Shown: positions 43,058 through 53,034, numbered from the stretch's first letter. The stretch: DNA of 64,000 bases from JBBSDP01 sp038240605 (GCA_038240605.1 JBBSDP010000008.1:52834-116833), one strand, 5' to 3'. Made by a program: numbers and translations. Notes: generated from the sequence alone by a model not told the origin.

Positions 43058-45736
43058 TCAACTCAACACCAGTACGTGCACGTCCTGCATCGGATCCACG
43101 CGTTGCGGAATTCTGATCGATCCGAACGCGCCAGCCGCGAACCGGCTGGAGCCGTCGACTGAGCCCCGGACGAGGATGGTGCGAATCGAGCTGGCCGTGC
43201 CGCCGATCACGAGGTCATTACCGTTGACGAAGAGGCCATCGACCGGATTCAGTCCAGCACCGACGACCGATGCGCTGACGTCGCCGCTGACGCGAAGTGC
43301 GCCGATCGAGCCGCCTGCGAACCCATCAACTTTCGAACCGGAGCCGCCCAGCCGTCCGTCGCTTCCGAGGTTTGCACCGCTGAGGATATGGGCGCCGGAC
43401 AAGGACGCGACCGACAACGCGCGAATGGCGCCGCCAGCGGCGGCGATCGTGCCGGTCACCTGTCCCAATTCAACCGTGCCGATCGTACCGGACGCGAATA
43501 AGGAGCCGGCGAGGTCGGCGCTGGCGCCCTTGAACGATCGAAGCGAACCGGTGACGGTCACATCGTCGAGCGTGACCCGTCCTGACCCGCCGGCCACCTT
43601 CACGGAGAGCGCCGCGCCCTGGGCGCTGGCGGCGGTGACGACGAGGCGAATGTGGCTGCCGACGAGCATCGCGGTACCGGTGCCGCCCTGAAAGCCAATC
43701 GTTGCTTTGCCGCCATCGGGGAGCGTGAAGACCGCGGGTTGCTGTTTCTTTCCAACCTTCCCAAATGTTTGCACCGACGTGGCGGGCAGCGGATCGGTCG
43801 TCGGAGCAATGAGGATCCGGCGAAGCGTCGTGGTGGTCGAGCTGGGGGTGTTCACGGCGGAGGGGGTACTCGTGCCGACGACCAGTTTGCCGTTCTGGAG
43901 GACGCCGAACGCGCGGAGCACCAGGTCGTTGACGTGAAGCTCGCGCTGAACCACGCCAACGTTGGGGTTGATGGAAATCTGTCCACCGGTCCCGAACGTA
44001 CTTACCGGATTTCCGGAAGAGTCGAATGCAGCGACGCTCGTGGAAGTGACGCCTGCCAATGATGTCGTGCCGAGGACGATGAGCTGGCCGTTATCGCCGA
44101 GCAAGATCGAATCGGCGTGGTCGATCCCGCCGAAGTTTGCGGTTGCGATACCCGCCGTGCCGAACGTGGCGTCAACCTTGCCGTCGGGGTTGAGACGTTC
44201 GATGCCGAAATGCCCCGCGCTGGTTTGACCGGCAACGAGGATGCGCCCGCTGGCATCGACTGCCAAACCTTCAGCATGATCGATCGTGCCCGGCGTCTGG
44301 CGCGCCGCGAGGCCCGCAACCGTGACGAAGCCATCGACGTCAAACGATGGATCGGCCTCTCCGGATGCGGTGAGCCGCAGCAGGACGACATGTGTCCCAC
44401 TCGCGCCCGCGGCGATGATCTTGCCGTTCGACGTGGTCGTGATCGCACCGATCGCGTCGCTGGAAATGCTCATGGACAGCAGTTGCCGGCCACCCTGCCC
44501 GAACGAGCGGTCGAGATTGCCCGAGGAGGTATACGCCGCGAAGGCGAACTGACCGTCGGACGTGCCGCCCGCCACGATTCCGCCCGTGCTGCTCAGCGTT
44601 GCGGCGTACGCGCCGGCCTGCCCGCCGAAATCGGTGACCGTGCGGCCGCCCTTGCCGTAACTCGCATCGACTTTCCCCGCCGCGTCGAAACGCTGGATGA
44701 GGAACGCGGTCCTACTGGTGTCGGATGCAGTGCTGCCAACGACGATGAAGTGGCCGTCCGGCTGGAGGACAATGCTGAAGTACGCATCATTATGTCCGGC
44801 AACAGTGAGGACCTGCCCGCGCACCCCGAACGACGTATCGATGGAGCCATCGGCGTTCAGCCGCTCGACCACGCCTTGCGACTGGCCCGCCGCGGGATCT
44901 CCCTGATGGCCGGCAACGAGCAGCTTTCCGTCTGCCTGCGCCGCGACCGCCTCGGCGACGAAGGGGGCTGTGATCGCCACCCCGCTTCCGAACCCGGAGT
45001 CGATCGACCCCGCAGGATGCGGGAGGTTCACGCTGAACGACCCCGCGCCGGACGATGTGCGGTTCCCCGCATCGTCCGAGGCCGCGCCGCCTGCAATTGA
45101 CAGCGTGTATGCGCCATTCTGGTTTGCCGCCCAGCCGCCGGCTGGGGCGGCGATGGTGAAGAGCGCGGTGACCGACGACGTGCCGTCCTGGGAGACGCTC
45201 ACGCCCGTGACATTTATGTCCGCCGGTCCGTTGACCGAGAGCGCCGACGACGCGATCCCCGATGCGTGAACCGCGTGATCATCGGTGAAAACGACGGTGA
45301 CGTGCTCGTCAACGCCAGAGGCCTGTGTCACGTCGGGCGCGGTAATAGTGACAGTGGGCGCAGTGTGATCTGCGTTGACGACCGGACCACTTGAACTTCC
45401 ACCGCCGGAGCTTCCTGAGCCGCCGGAACTACTTCCCGAACCGCCGGATCCCCTGTGCTTGCCGTGATGCTTCGATGAGCCGTTGCCGTTGTTTTTACCG
45501 TTGCCGTTTCCTGAATTTTCCCCGTCCCCACCTTCATCGGCGGCGTGGATCAACGTCGTCCTACTTGCCGCGACGGTCCGAGGCGCGGCAATCGCGCTTC
45601 CAAGCCAACCGCCACCCGAAAGCAGCCTGCGATCTTCCAGCCGTTCGACGGCCGCAAGAATGGCATACGCAGTCGCGCAAAAGCGCGGGCCTCGAACGCG
45701 ATTTGTACCCATGACACGGCGACGACGGGATCCCAT
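43058..45736 (-). CDS. LEDRRLLSG-motif surface protein with delta-60 repeats
   Basis: Near the N terminus is VERLEDRRLLSGG, the planctomycete LEPRLLLS-type sorting motif. It is followed by a Gly/Ser/Asn/His-rich low-complexity stretch, a cadherin/Big-like domain (APTVTITAPDVTQASG), and about seven delta-60 propeller repeats with the signature NADGSIDTSFG or DASGRILVAGQT. The C terminus is a glycine-rich adhesin-like beta region (LSGAHILSGANLG). ATG 45736 has AGGAG just upstream; ATG 45712 is also possible. The protein is probably exported and surface-anchored. Size is 892 residues. Confidence 0.88.
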   Translation of the reverse strand: MGSRRRRVMGTNRVRGPRFCATAYAILAAVERLEDRRLLSGGGWLGSAIAAPRTVAASRTTLIHAADEGGDGENSGNGNGKNNGNGSSKHHGKHRGSGGSGSSSGGSGSSGGGSSSGPVVNADHTAPTVTITAPDVTQASGVDEHVTVVFTDDHAVHASGIASSALSVNGPADINVTGVSVSQDGTSSVTALFTIAAPAGGWAANQNGAYTLSIAGGAASDDAGNRTSSGAGSFSVNLPHPAGSIDSGFGSGVAITAPFVAEAVAAQADGKLLVAGHQGDPAAGQSQGVVERLNADGSIDTSFGVRGQVLTVAGHNDAYFSIVLQPDGHFIVVGSTASDTSRTAFLIQRFDAAGKVDASYGKGGRTVTDFGGQAGAYAATLSSTGGIVAGGTSDGQFAFAAYTSSGNLDRSFGQGGRQLLSMSISSDAIGAITTTSNGKIIAAGASGTHVVLLRLTASGEADPSFDVDGFVTVAGLAARQTPGTIDHAEGLAVDASGRILVAGQTSAGHFGIERLNPDGKVDATFGTAGIATANFGGIDHADSILLGDNGQLIVLGTTSLAGVTSTSVAAFDSSGNPVSTFGTGGQISINPNVGVVQRELHVNDLVLRAFGVLQNGKLVVGTSTPSAVNTPSSTTTTLRRILIAPTTDPLPATSVQTFGKVGKKQQPAVFTLPDGGKATIGFQGGTGTAMLVGSHIRLVVTAASAQGAALSVKVAGGSGRVTLDDVTVTGSLRSFKGASADLAGSLFASGTIGTVELGQVTGTIAAAGGAIRALSVASLSGAHILSGANLGSDGRLGGSGSKVDGFAGGSIGALRVSGDVSASVVGAGLNPVDGLFVNGNDLVIGGTASSIRTILVRGSVDGSSRFAAGAFGSIRIPQRVDPMQDVHVLVLS

Positions 45737-45904
45737 TGCTCCTTCCGACAACTACGACAGCACCGTAGCTGATTCGGACGAGCCCAACAATTGCAAAACA
45801 CGTTCGAAGGCCAGGACAAAATCCCCAAGGTCAGGAAAGAGAGGTAAACGGTGCCGACGGCGCGGGGGACAACGACACGGCCCTTTGGTACCATCCGACC
45901 CGTG

Positions 45905-46942
45905 ATGGCATCGGATTCTTCTCGCGGCAATGAGGCCGGCGGCGGCCCCCTTCCTGTGGCGGTCATCGGTTGCGGGCGCATGGGCCGGCTCCATGCCCGC
46001 GTCTACTCAGAAATGCCGTCCGTGCGCCTCGTCGCGGTTGGCGACGCCGATGCCGATACGGCTGGCGCCGTCGCCGAGCAGTACCATTGCAAAGCGATCC
46101 GTTCCGTCGACGAACTCCCAGACGGCGTACGCGCGGTCAGCATCGCGGTCCCCACCGCCGCCCACCTGGAAGTGGCCGAAGCGTGCCTCGGGCGGGGCAT
46201 CGCCTGCCTGGTCGAAAAGCCGCTCGCCAAGGATGTCCCCTCTGCGCGTCGGATCGTCGAGCTGGTCCGGCGCAGCGGGGTCACGCTTCAGGTCGGACAT
46301 ATCGAACGGTTCAATCCCGCGATCCGGGCCATGACCCGCCTGGAGGTCCGACCCCGCTTCATCGAGGTCATCCGGATCAGCCCCCTGTCGTTCCGGAGCA
46401 TCGACGTCGGCGTTGTGCTCGACATGATGATCCACGACCTGGACATCGTGCTGGGGCTGGCGGCGTCGCCGGTCGCGCGGGTGGACGCAGTCGGGGTCAG
46501 CGTGATCGGCTCCGTCGAGGACATCTGCAATGCCCGCCTCACCTTTGAGAACGGGTGCGTGGCGAACATCACCGCTTCGCGGCTGGCACTTAAGACCGAG
46601 CGCAAGCTGCGCGTCTTCAGCACCGACGCCTACGTCTCACTCGATTATCAGAAACGCTACGGCATGGTAGCGCGGCGCAGCGCGAACCTGGACGCGATCC
46701 GCGAAGCGGTCGCCCGTATCCGTGCCGGCGAGGTCGAGGACCTCTCGGAGCTGAATTACAAGGATCTCGTGCAGATCGAAGAGCTACAGATCGATGACAT
46801 CGAACCGCTTCGCGCCCAGCTCGATGCGTTCGTCAGCGCCGTCACACAAAAGACGCGTCCCGTCGTCACCGCCGAAGACGGCCTCGCCGCCGTCGAGATC
46901 GCGACGCGCATCGTTGACGCAATCCCGGCGCATCATTTGTAA
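45905..46942 (+). CDS. Gfo/Idh/MocA oxidoreductase, GnnA-like
   Basis: The 345-residue product has the Rossmann motif VIGCGRMGRLHAR (about 20-32), the catalytic EKPLA (about 101-105), GHIERFNPA (about 134-142) and DMMIHDLDIVLGL. The GHIERFNP block is typical of the UDP-GlcNAc 3-dehydrogenase GnnA and of related enzymes encoded with lipid A genes. GnnA works with the aminotransferase GnnB to make the diaminosugar UDP-GlcNAc3N. A DegT aminotransferase lies 9 kb away. Assignment as GnnA is inference; other sugar dehydrogenases are possible. Confidence 0.85.
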   Translation: MASDSSRGNEAGGGPLPVAVIGCGRMGRLHARVYSEMPSVRLVAVGDADADTAGAVAEQYHCKAIRSVDELPDGVRAVSIAVPTAAHLEVAEACLGRGIACLVEKPLAKDVPSARRIVELVRRSGVTLQVGHIERFNPAIRAMTRLEVRPRFIEVIRISPLSFRSIDVGVVLDMMIHDLDIVLGLAASPVARVDAVGVSVIGSVEDICNARLTFENGCVANITASRLALKTERKLRVFSTDAYVSLDYQKRYGMVARRSANLDAIREAVARIRAGEVEDLSELNYKDLVQIEELQIDDIEPLRAQLDAFVSAVTQKTRPVVTAEDGLAAVEIATRIVDAIPAHHL

Positions 46943-46943
46943 G

Positions 46944-47033
46944 AGAGAATGGAAGATGGAGGATGGAGGATTGAAAAGACGACGAGTCCCTATGCGGCGG
47001 CGTTCCGCTATCTTCTATCCTCTATCTTCTATC
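46944..47033. repeat. Heptad-repeat palindrome (GGARGAT family) between convergent genes
   Basis: The left arm reads GGAAGAT, GGAGGAT, GGAGGAT (46951-46971). The right arm reads ATCTTCT, ATCCTCT, ATCTTCT (47010-47030), which is AGAAGAT, AGAGGAT, AGAAGAT on the other strand. The arms flank a 38-nt loop. The element fills the 99-base gap between the convergent 3' ends of the oxidoreductase and parvulin genes. Its sequence differs from the GGTTCAG family but its architecture is the same. Confidence 0.75.
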
Positions 47034-47041
47034 AGTGAACG

Positions 47042-48409
47042 CTACTCGACCGCTGCTCCCACCCACCGCGGGTACTGCTGCATGACCATGTCCATGGCGG
47101 TCTTGATCTTTTCCGGCTCCCAGTTGATGACCGCCTTGTTCTCCAACTCGAGCCGGACCTTGTCGCGCAGGGCGTTGAACTGCTGCTTGCGGAGGATGTC
47201 GCGGATGCGGTCCTGGACGGACTGCTCCTCGAACTTCTCCACCCGGCCCCCCTTCTTCGCCTCCAGCCTGGCGATGTAGAACGCGCCGTCGGTGTCGATC
47301 GCGGTGCTGACCTGCCCAGGCTGAAGGTCCCAGACCGCCTTCTCGACCTTGTCGAGGCGGAACGCCCCCTTCTCCATCCAGTCGACGTCGCCACCGCGCT
47401 TCATCAGCGACGGGTCATCGTTCTTCTCGCGCGCCAGACGCTCGAAATCCTCGCCGGCAACCGCACGGTCGTAGATCTCCTTAGCCTTGTTCAGCGCGGG
47501 CTCGCGCCCTCCGGTCTTCGCGATGTCGATGCGGATGAGGCGGAACTTCGCCTTGGCCGTTTCGGAGAAAACCTTCGGATTGGCATCGTAATAATGGCGC
47601 AGGTCACTGGCGCTGACCTGGATGAGTGGGAAGACTTTGCGCTGGTAGTAGAGCTGCGTCATCACCAGCCGGTAATGCTGGCGAACGGTTTCCTCAAAGT
47701 CGGTCCCGTCTTCAATCGCGCGGCGCTTGGCCATCTCCACCGAGCCGCCCGCCTTGGCGATCTGCTTCTGCCGCCAGTTCACCGTTTCGGCGCGGGCGAT
47801 CTGCTCGTCCTTGCTCTGGAGGTTGCGCTGAGCGGCGGCGAATTCCAGCTCGGCGTGGATGTACTCCATCACCTGGTTGTTGATAAGCCGGGCGGCGTCT
47901 TCGCGGAAATGGGCTTCGTCAAACTTCCGCGCCTCAGCTTCCAGCGGACGCTGGAGGACGGCGAGGATCTTGTCGGCGTAAATGGGCGTGCCGTTCACCT
48001 GCGCCAGCACGCCGCCCAGTTGAACCCACGTGCCGGCGCTGGCGCCGCCGGCGGGTCGCGTGGCGGGCCCCGCCGAAGGCCGCGTGGTGCCGGTTGCGCC
48101 GGCCACCGCTGCGTCGGGCGGGCGCACCGATTCGCGCACCGTCTTGGAGATTTCGCCCGATCCGGAGGACTCGCCCGAGGGGTCGGCTGGGGCCCCGAGG
48201 CCGACGCGCACCTGGTCGTACAAGGGAGGCGCGGGATGGTCGAGCGGACCGGTTCGCGGCGATTGGGCCGGACGGCCCTGTACGAACGAATCCGACGTCA
48301 GCGGATGGACCGGCTCGGACATGATCCCCGTGCCGCAGCCCGCCACGAGGCCTGCTGCCAGGATCGTCCATGCGTTACGCCCTACAACGGCGGATCGTGC
48401 AAATTTCAT
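47042..48409 (-). CDS. Parvulin-type peptidyl-prolyl isomerase lipoprotein
   Basis: The 455-residue product has a signal with lipobox LVAGC (about 21-25), a long Pro/Ala/Gly-rich disordered part to about residue 128, and a SurA/PrsA-like chaperone core. The N-terminal helices (VNGTPIYADKILAVL, NNQVMEYIHAELEFAA) are followed by a parvulin domain (about 285-395, FRLIRIDIAKTGG, GEDFERLAREKNDDPSLMKRGGDVDW, VWDLQPGQVS) and a C-terminal helix. It probably assists folding of exported proteins from the membrane surface. It lies 101 bases after the ABC permease gene on the same strand. Confidence 0.88.
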   Translation of the reverse strand: MKFARSAVVGRNAWTILAAGLVAGCGTGIMSEPVHPLTSDSFVQGRPAQSPRTGPLDHPAPPLYDQVRVGLGAPADPSGESSGSGEISKTVRESVRPPDAAVAGATGTTRPSAGPATRPAGGASAGTWVQLGGVLAQVNGTPIYADKILAVLQRPLEAEARKFDEAHFREDAARLINNQVMEYIHAELEFAAAQRNLQSKDEQIARAETVNWRQKQIAKAGGSVEMAKRRAIEDGTDFEETVRQHYRLVMTQLYYQRKVFPLIQVSASDLRHYYDANPKVFSETAKAKFRLIRIDIAKTGGREPALNKAKEIYDRAVAGEDFERLAREKNDDPSLMKRGGDVDWMEKGAFRLDKVEKAVWDLQPGQVSTAIDTDGAFYIARLEAKKGGRVEKFEEQSVQDRIRDILRKQQFNALRDKVRLELENKAVINWEPEKIKTAMDMVMQQYPRWVGAAVE

Positions 48410-48510
48410 GATCGAAGGTTCTCCTCGCTGGTTCTTATACCGTATCGACCGCTGATCGAGAATGTGGCTTCACAATCCCTTTTCGACCGCGCTTTTGGGT
48501 GGCAGCCGGA

Positions 48511-50280
48511 TCAGACGCGAAACATCGAGCCCATCTTCCGCCCCAGCAGCGTGTTGGCGGAGAGGAGCGTGAGCGTGAGGAGGATCATCGCCCACACGCC
48601 CAGGGCGCTGGCGATGTACGTGCCGTCGCCGAGGCGCTGGGAGAGGTCGAGGATCGCCCGCGTGATCGGGTAGTAATCGGATCGCTGCGCCAGGATCAGC
48701 GAGTCGCTCACTTCCAGCATCGCAAACGAGAACGCGAGCAGCCCGCCGGCGATCAGGCTGCCGACGATCAGCGGAACCGTGATACGTCGCAACACCGTGA
48801 ACCGCGAAGCCCCCAGGTTCGCAGCGGCCAGTTCCAGATCACGCGGCGTCTGCTGTAGCCCCGCGACCGCCGAGCGAACGACGTACGGGAGCCGCCGGGC
48901 CGCGTACGCGAGCACCAGCACGAGCACCGGCCATTCCTGCACGTCGAGGATCCTCGGCATGCGCTTGCCCAGGCTTGCCTTGAGCCCGATGCTGATCGCC
49001 AGGTACCCAAAGGAGAGCACCAGCCCCGGAACGGCCAACGGCAGCATCGAGAGCGCGTCGAACAACCCTCGACCCGGGATGTTGCTGCGCACGATCAGGA
49101 TCGCGGCGCCCAGTCCGACGGCGACCGCGACCGCCGTCGCCAGCGACGCGTACTGGATCGAGCGCATCACGCTGGGAAACGCGAGCTCATCTCCAAGCAC
49201 CTGCCGGTAGTGCCCGAGCGCCAGGCCCCTGGGCAACAGTGACTGATACCAGCTTCCCGTCTTCGCGAAACTCGTCACCACCACCGACACGTGGGGGACG
49301 ATCGCCAGAAGGACGATCGTGAAAAACAGGAGGAATGCCGCCATCGCCTTGATACCGTGCAGGCGGGTGATCGTGGCGCCCACCGAGGCCTTGGTCGTCG
49401 CTGCATCAAACCCGCGGCCCAATGCCACCTTCCCCGCCAGGTACAGCAGCGACGACGCCAGCAGCACCACGACGACCAGCGCGTACGGCAACGGGTTGGA
49501 CGACACCTCCAGGATCTGCCGGAAAACCTGCACCGGCGTGATCGTGTAGAAGTTAAAGATGAGGGGCGTCCCGAGCTCCGTGAAGCTCCAGATCAATACC
49601 AGGGTCGAGCCGGCGAAGAGGCCGGGCCGGATCAGCGGCAGCGTCACCCGGCGGAAGATCGTCTCGCGGGAAGCGCCCAGGTTCGCCGCCGCCTGCTCCA
49701 GCGCCGGATCGATGTTCGCCAGTGAAGCCTGGAGGTTCAGCAACAGGATCGGATACAGGTGCAGCGCCTCCACGACGACCATGCCCCCAAAGCGAAATTT
49801 GCCGATCCAGTCGATCCCCAGCGGCCCGCCCCCCACGAGCTGCGTGAGCGGCCCGAAGCGACCGAGCACCAGCCGCAACCCGATCGCTCCAACGAACGGC
49901 GGAAGGATCAGCGGCACCAGTAGGAACCCGCTCAGCAGGCGGCGGCCGGGAAATTCATAACGAACGCTGAGGATCGCCAGCGGAAGAGAGATGAGCAGCG
50001 TCAGCAGCGTCACACTGATGGCCACGCCGGCCGCATTCAGCATTCCGCGCACCAGCTCGGGGTCTTTGAAGATCAGCTCGACGTAGGCGAGGGTGAGCCG
50101 GCCGCCGGGCCTTCGGAACCCGGTGGCGACGATCTGCAAGATCGGCCAGATCAGCAGCACGCCGAAGAACGCAAGCAGGACGGCCGCCAGCAGCCAATGT
50201 GATGTGCTGACGTTGCGCCACGGTCGCGCTATCGTTGCTCCAGCTTTGAGAAATTTGCTCACCGGTTCTCCGCCAGGCAT
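48511..50280 (-). CDS. Iron(III)-type ABC transporter permease (fused, FbpB-like)
   Basis: The 589-residue product is a two-fold fused binding-protein-dependent permease with about 12 membrane helices. Each half has an EAA loop: QAAANLGASRETIFRRVTLPLIRPG (first half) and LAAANLGASRFTVLRRITVPLIVG (second half), which contact the ATPase. This fused form is typical of FbpB/AfuB and thiamin-type importers. The start overlaps the end of the binding-protein gene by 22 bases, so the two are translationally linked. Confidence 0.92.
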   Translation of the reverse strand: MPGGEPVSKFLKAGATIARPWRNVSTSHWLLAAVLLAFFGVLLIWPILQIVATGFRRPGGRLTLAYVELIFKDPELVRGMLNAAGVAISVTLLTLLISLPLAILSVRYEFPGRRLLSGFLLVPLILPPFVGAIGLRLVLGRFGPLTQLVGGGPLGIDWIGKFRFGGMVVVEALHLYPILLLNLQASLANIDPALEQAAANLGASRETIFRRVTLPLIRPGLFAGSTLVLIWSFTELGTPLIFNFYTITPVQVFRQILEVSSNPLPYALVVVVLLASSLLYLAGKVALGRGFDAATTKASVGATITRLHGIKAMAAFLLFFTIVLLAIVPHVSVVVTSFAKTGSWYQSLLPRGLALGHYRQVLGDELAFPSVMRSIQYASLATAVAVAVGLGAAILIVRSNIPGRGLFDALSMLPLAVPGLVLSFGYLAISIGLKASLGKRMPRILDVQEWPVLVLVLAYAARRLPYVVRSAVAGLQQTPRDLELAAANLGASRFTVLRRITVPLIVGSLIAGGLLAFSFAMLEVSDSLILAQRSDYYPITRAILDLSQRLGDGTYIASALGVWAMILLTLTLLSANTLLGRKMGSMFRV

Positions 50281-51815
50281 TTCACGGCGCGGTAATGGTC
50301 ACGAAATCGTCGGGCGAATTGAATCCGCAGCTCGGCATCCCATTCGTCCATGCGCTCGCGCGGCTGGCGGGCGCGTTCAACGCCGATGTGCTTCACCTCG
50401 TCCCAGGTGATCGGGAGGTCCATCAGTCCGTTGATCATCTCGCGGCGGCGCGTGTCATCGGAGACGGACAGGACGGCGGAATACGCGGCGGAGAGCGCGT
50501 CCCCGCTGTCGATCCAGGCGCATCCCCAGATCATCCGCGTGTCGCCGAAGCCGACCATCCACTCGCCGCGCTCGTTGAATCCATGCGCCACTTCGAAGGG
50601 ATCGGTCGTCGGTTCCCATCCGGTTCGATCGGCATAGACGCCGCGGCGGATCGGCATGCGCCACAGACTTCGATCCACCGGACCGCCCGGCACGCCTACC
50701 TTCAGGATCCACAGCCGCTGGCCCTCGGGGCTCAGCAGGAATTCGATGAAATGTCCCGCCAGCCGCAGGCGCTCACCCCGCACGCCCAGCAGCACTGCCA
50801 CCGGGTCGGGCGTGATCGCGGTGGCGCCGACCGGCAAAACAAACTGTGCACGACGTGAGCCGACGACCTGCTCGGTCACGCGCGCGTAGAAGTCGATCGC
50901 CATCCCCGCGGCGGCGTCGCCCCGTGCGACGTCGGTCGGCACCACTTCGGAAGAATCGGTGAAATATCGCGCATTGCCGGCGATCAGGAGCAACTGACCC
51001 ATCCCGTGCTTCCATCCGTTGCCGATCGCCTGCGCGTACGCCGGATCTTTGGCGCGCTGTGCCGCCGGCGCGTTTCGCAAGTCCGGGTGCCTGAGAAAAA
51101 ATTCCGCCTCGGCATCCGCCATCGCGCGTTGCAACACCATCATGTAGGTGACCGCGGCCGACCCGCTGTGCCCGGGATCGGCCAGCGAGATGAAGCCGTC
51201 GAGGCGTTCGTTGGTCAGGTCGCCCCAGACCTGCGGCGCCGGCAGCCCCAGGCGCTCGAAGACATCGGGGTTGTACATGATCCCAAAGCTGCTGAGACAG
51301 ACGCCGAGCCAGAGCGGCGTGGGCTTGCCGTCGGGACCGCTCGTCGCATCGTAGAGGCGCACGCCCGCCAATTTCGGCTCCGGGAACGCAGCGGCCAGCA
51401 GGTTTGGGCTGATCGGCGCCGTCTGAAGGATCCCCGCCGGCTTAAGGACCTGATTGAACGAATAATCTCCGCCACCCCAGACCACGTCGATTTCAACGGG
51501 GATTTCGGGCGGCAGCGTTCCCGCCGCATCGCGGTACGCGTCATACGTGCTCTTGAGCTGGCGCTCGATATCGCTGGTGCCGCCCGGCGTGCGATAGTCC
51601 AGCACCACCGACTGCCCGTAATGCGCCACGTGCCAGCGATCAAAACCGATGGCAAATTCCCGGCGGATATCCTGGTTGTTCGGCGTGATCACCACCAGCC
51701 GTGCCGCGTTGGCGGTGGTTGCCTCGCGGGCCTGCGGGGAAACGATCGCCATTCGCGCCAGCAGCGGCGCGAATAGCACCAGGGCGAACAGCAGGATGTA
51801 GACGTATCGTTGCAC
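50259..51815 (-). CDS. ABC transporter solute-binding protein
   Basis: The 518-residue product begins with a hydrophobic helix (about 3-25) with no lipobox, so it may be membrane-tethered or cleaved. A class II binding-protein fold follows (VVITPNNQDIRREFAIGF, IDVVWGGGDYSFNQVL, WLGVCLSSFGIMYNPDVF, RGDAAAGMAIDFYARV). Family neighbours bind iron(III), 2-aminoethylphosphonate or thiamin; the ligand is not resolved. It is encoded between the ATPase and permease genes. Confidence 0.88.
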   Translation of the reverse strand: MQRYVYILLFALVLFAPLLARMAIVSPQAREATTANAARLVVITPNNQDIRREFAIGFDRWHVAHYGQSVVLDYRTPGGTSDIERQLKSTYDAYRDAAGTLPPEIPVEIDVVWGGGDYSFNQVLKPAGILQTAPISPNLLAAAFPEPKLAGVRLYDATSGPDGKPTPLWLGVCLSSFGIMYNPDVFERLGLPAPQVWGDLTNERLDGFISLADPGHSGSAAVTYMMVLQRAMADAEAEFFLRHPDLRNAPAAQRAKDPAYAQAIGNGWKHGMGQLLLIAGNARYFTDSSEVVPTDVARGDAAAGMAIDFYARVTEQVVGSRRAQFVLPVGATAITPDPVAVLLGVRGERLRLAGHFIEFLLSPEGQRLWILKVGVPGGPVDRSLWRMPIRRGVYADRTGWEPTTDPFEVAHGFNERGEWMVGFGDTRMIWGCAWIDSGDALSAAYSAVLSVSDDTRRREMINGLMDLPITWDEVKHIGVERARQPRERMDEWDAELRIQFARRFRDHYRAVKCLAENR

Positions 51816-51844
51816 GTTCGTTCGCGCCCCACATTCCCACCGGG

Positions 51845-52918
51845 TTACTCGTTCAACACCACGACGTCGGCCACGTCAAATTCGACGGTCACGCGCGGCG
51901 CCACATTCAGCAGCGGCGGCGCGCTCAGCACCTTCAGCGGCTGTCCGTTCGCTTCGAACACGTGCTCGCTCGATTCGCCCAGGAAGATCGTCTCCACCGA
52001 GGTTGCCTCGATCCGATTCAACTCATTGGCCGACTTCGCGCCGCTCGCGCCGTTGCCGACGCGAATGAGCTCCGGCCGGATGCTCACGAACACGTGCTCC
52101 GGCAGTGTCTCTTCGGCCCTGGCGACGATGCGACCGATCGGCGTCTGGATCGTGGCCGTACCGTTCTCGCGCCCTGCCACCGTGCCGGGCAGCAGGTTGG
52201 TCTGGCCAACGAATTCGGCAACGAAGCCGCTGTTCGGACGCCGGTACAGCTCAGCCGGCGCGCCGACCTGCACGACCCGCCCGGCCCGCATCACGGCGAT
52301 TCGATCGGCGACGCTCAGCGCCTCCTTCTGATCGTGCGTGACGTAGATCGTCGTAAACCCGGTCGTCTTGCAGATCCGCCGAATCTCCCCGCGCATTTCC
52401 AGTCGAAGGTTGGCATCGAGGTTGGAGAGGGGCTCGTCGAGCAGGAGGCAGTCCGGCTGCACGGCCAGTGCGCGTGCCAGCGCTACGCGCTGCTGCTGCC
52501 CGCCGGAAAGCTGGTTGGGTTTTCGATTGGCCAGCCCGTCCATCTGGACGAGCTTGAGCACCTCATCGACGCGCTGCCGTTGCGCCGCCGCCGGGAAGTG
52601 CCGCACGTCCAGTCCGAACCCGACGTTGTCGCGGACGCTCAAGTGGGGCCAGAGCGCGTAGCTCTGGAAACACATGACCGCGTTGCGCTGCTCGGTGCCA
52701 CGCGAAGTGACGTCGCGGTCCCCGAACCAGATCCGCCCCGACGTCGGCTGATCGAGCCCGGCGATCAGCCGCAAAAGCGTGCTCTTGCCGCACCCGCTGG
52801 GACCAAGCAGGAAAAACAGCTCTCCGGCGTTGATCGACAGGTCGATCCCGTCCAGCGCCACCTGCGAACCATAGTTGCGGCGGATCTGGTCGAGACGGAC
52901 CGAGGTCATGCGCGGCAT
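51845..52918 (-). CDS. ABC transporter ATPase (FbpC/PotA-like)
   Basis: The 357-residue ATPase has Walker A GPSGCGKST (about 39-47), Q-loop MCFQSYALWPH, signature LSGGQQQRVALARAL (about 138-152), Walker B CLLLDEPLSNLD and H-loop YVTHD, followed by a TOBE-type C-terminal domain (about 240-357). It powers the permease and binding protein encoded directly downstream (gap 29 bases). The start ATG 52918 is uncertain against ATG 52909. The cassette order is ATPase, binding protein, permease. Confidence 0.93.
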   Translation of the reverse strand: MPRMTSVRLDQIRRNYGSQVALDGIDLSINAGELFFLLGPSGCGKSTLLRLIAGLDQPTSGRIWFGDRDVTSRGTEQRNAVMCFQSYALWPHLSVRDNVGFGLDVRHFPAAAQRQRVDEVLKLVQMDGLANRKPNQLSGGQQQRVALARALAVQPDCLLLDEPLSNLDANLRLEMRGEIRRICKTTGFTTIYVTHDQKEALSVADRIAVMRAGRVVQVGAPAELYRRPNSGFVAEFVGQTNLLPGTVAGRENGTATIQTPIGRIVARAEETLPEHVFVSIRPELIRVGNGASGAKSANELNRIEATSVETIFLGESSEHVFEANGQPLKVLSAPPLLNVAPRVTVEFDVADVVVLNE

Positions 52919-53034
52919 TGTAAGCGGCGCGTGCGCTCAATCCACTCAGGCTGGCAGGACAAGAAGCCAAGAATCTCGATGGGAAGAAAAGTAGCGGCGA
53001 ATCGGCGGGCGCTCGAATCGCGCGCAGGCCTCAA

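Noticed and set aside
43058..45736. RTX or Calx-beta assignment for the large surface protein
   Set aside because: The repeats carry the GSIDTSFG signature of delta-60 propellers and no GGxGxD calcium nonapeptides.
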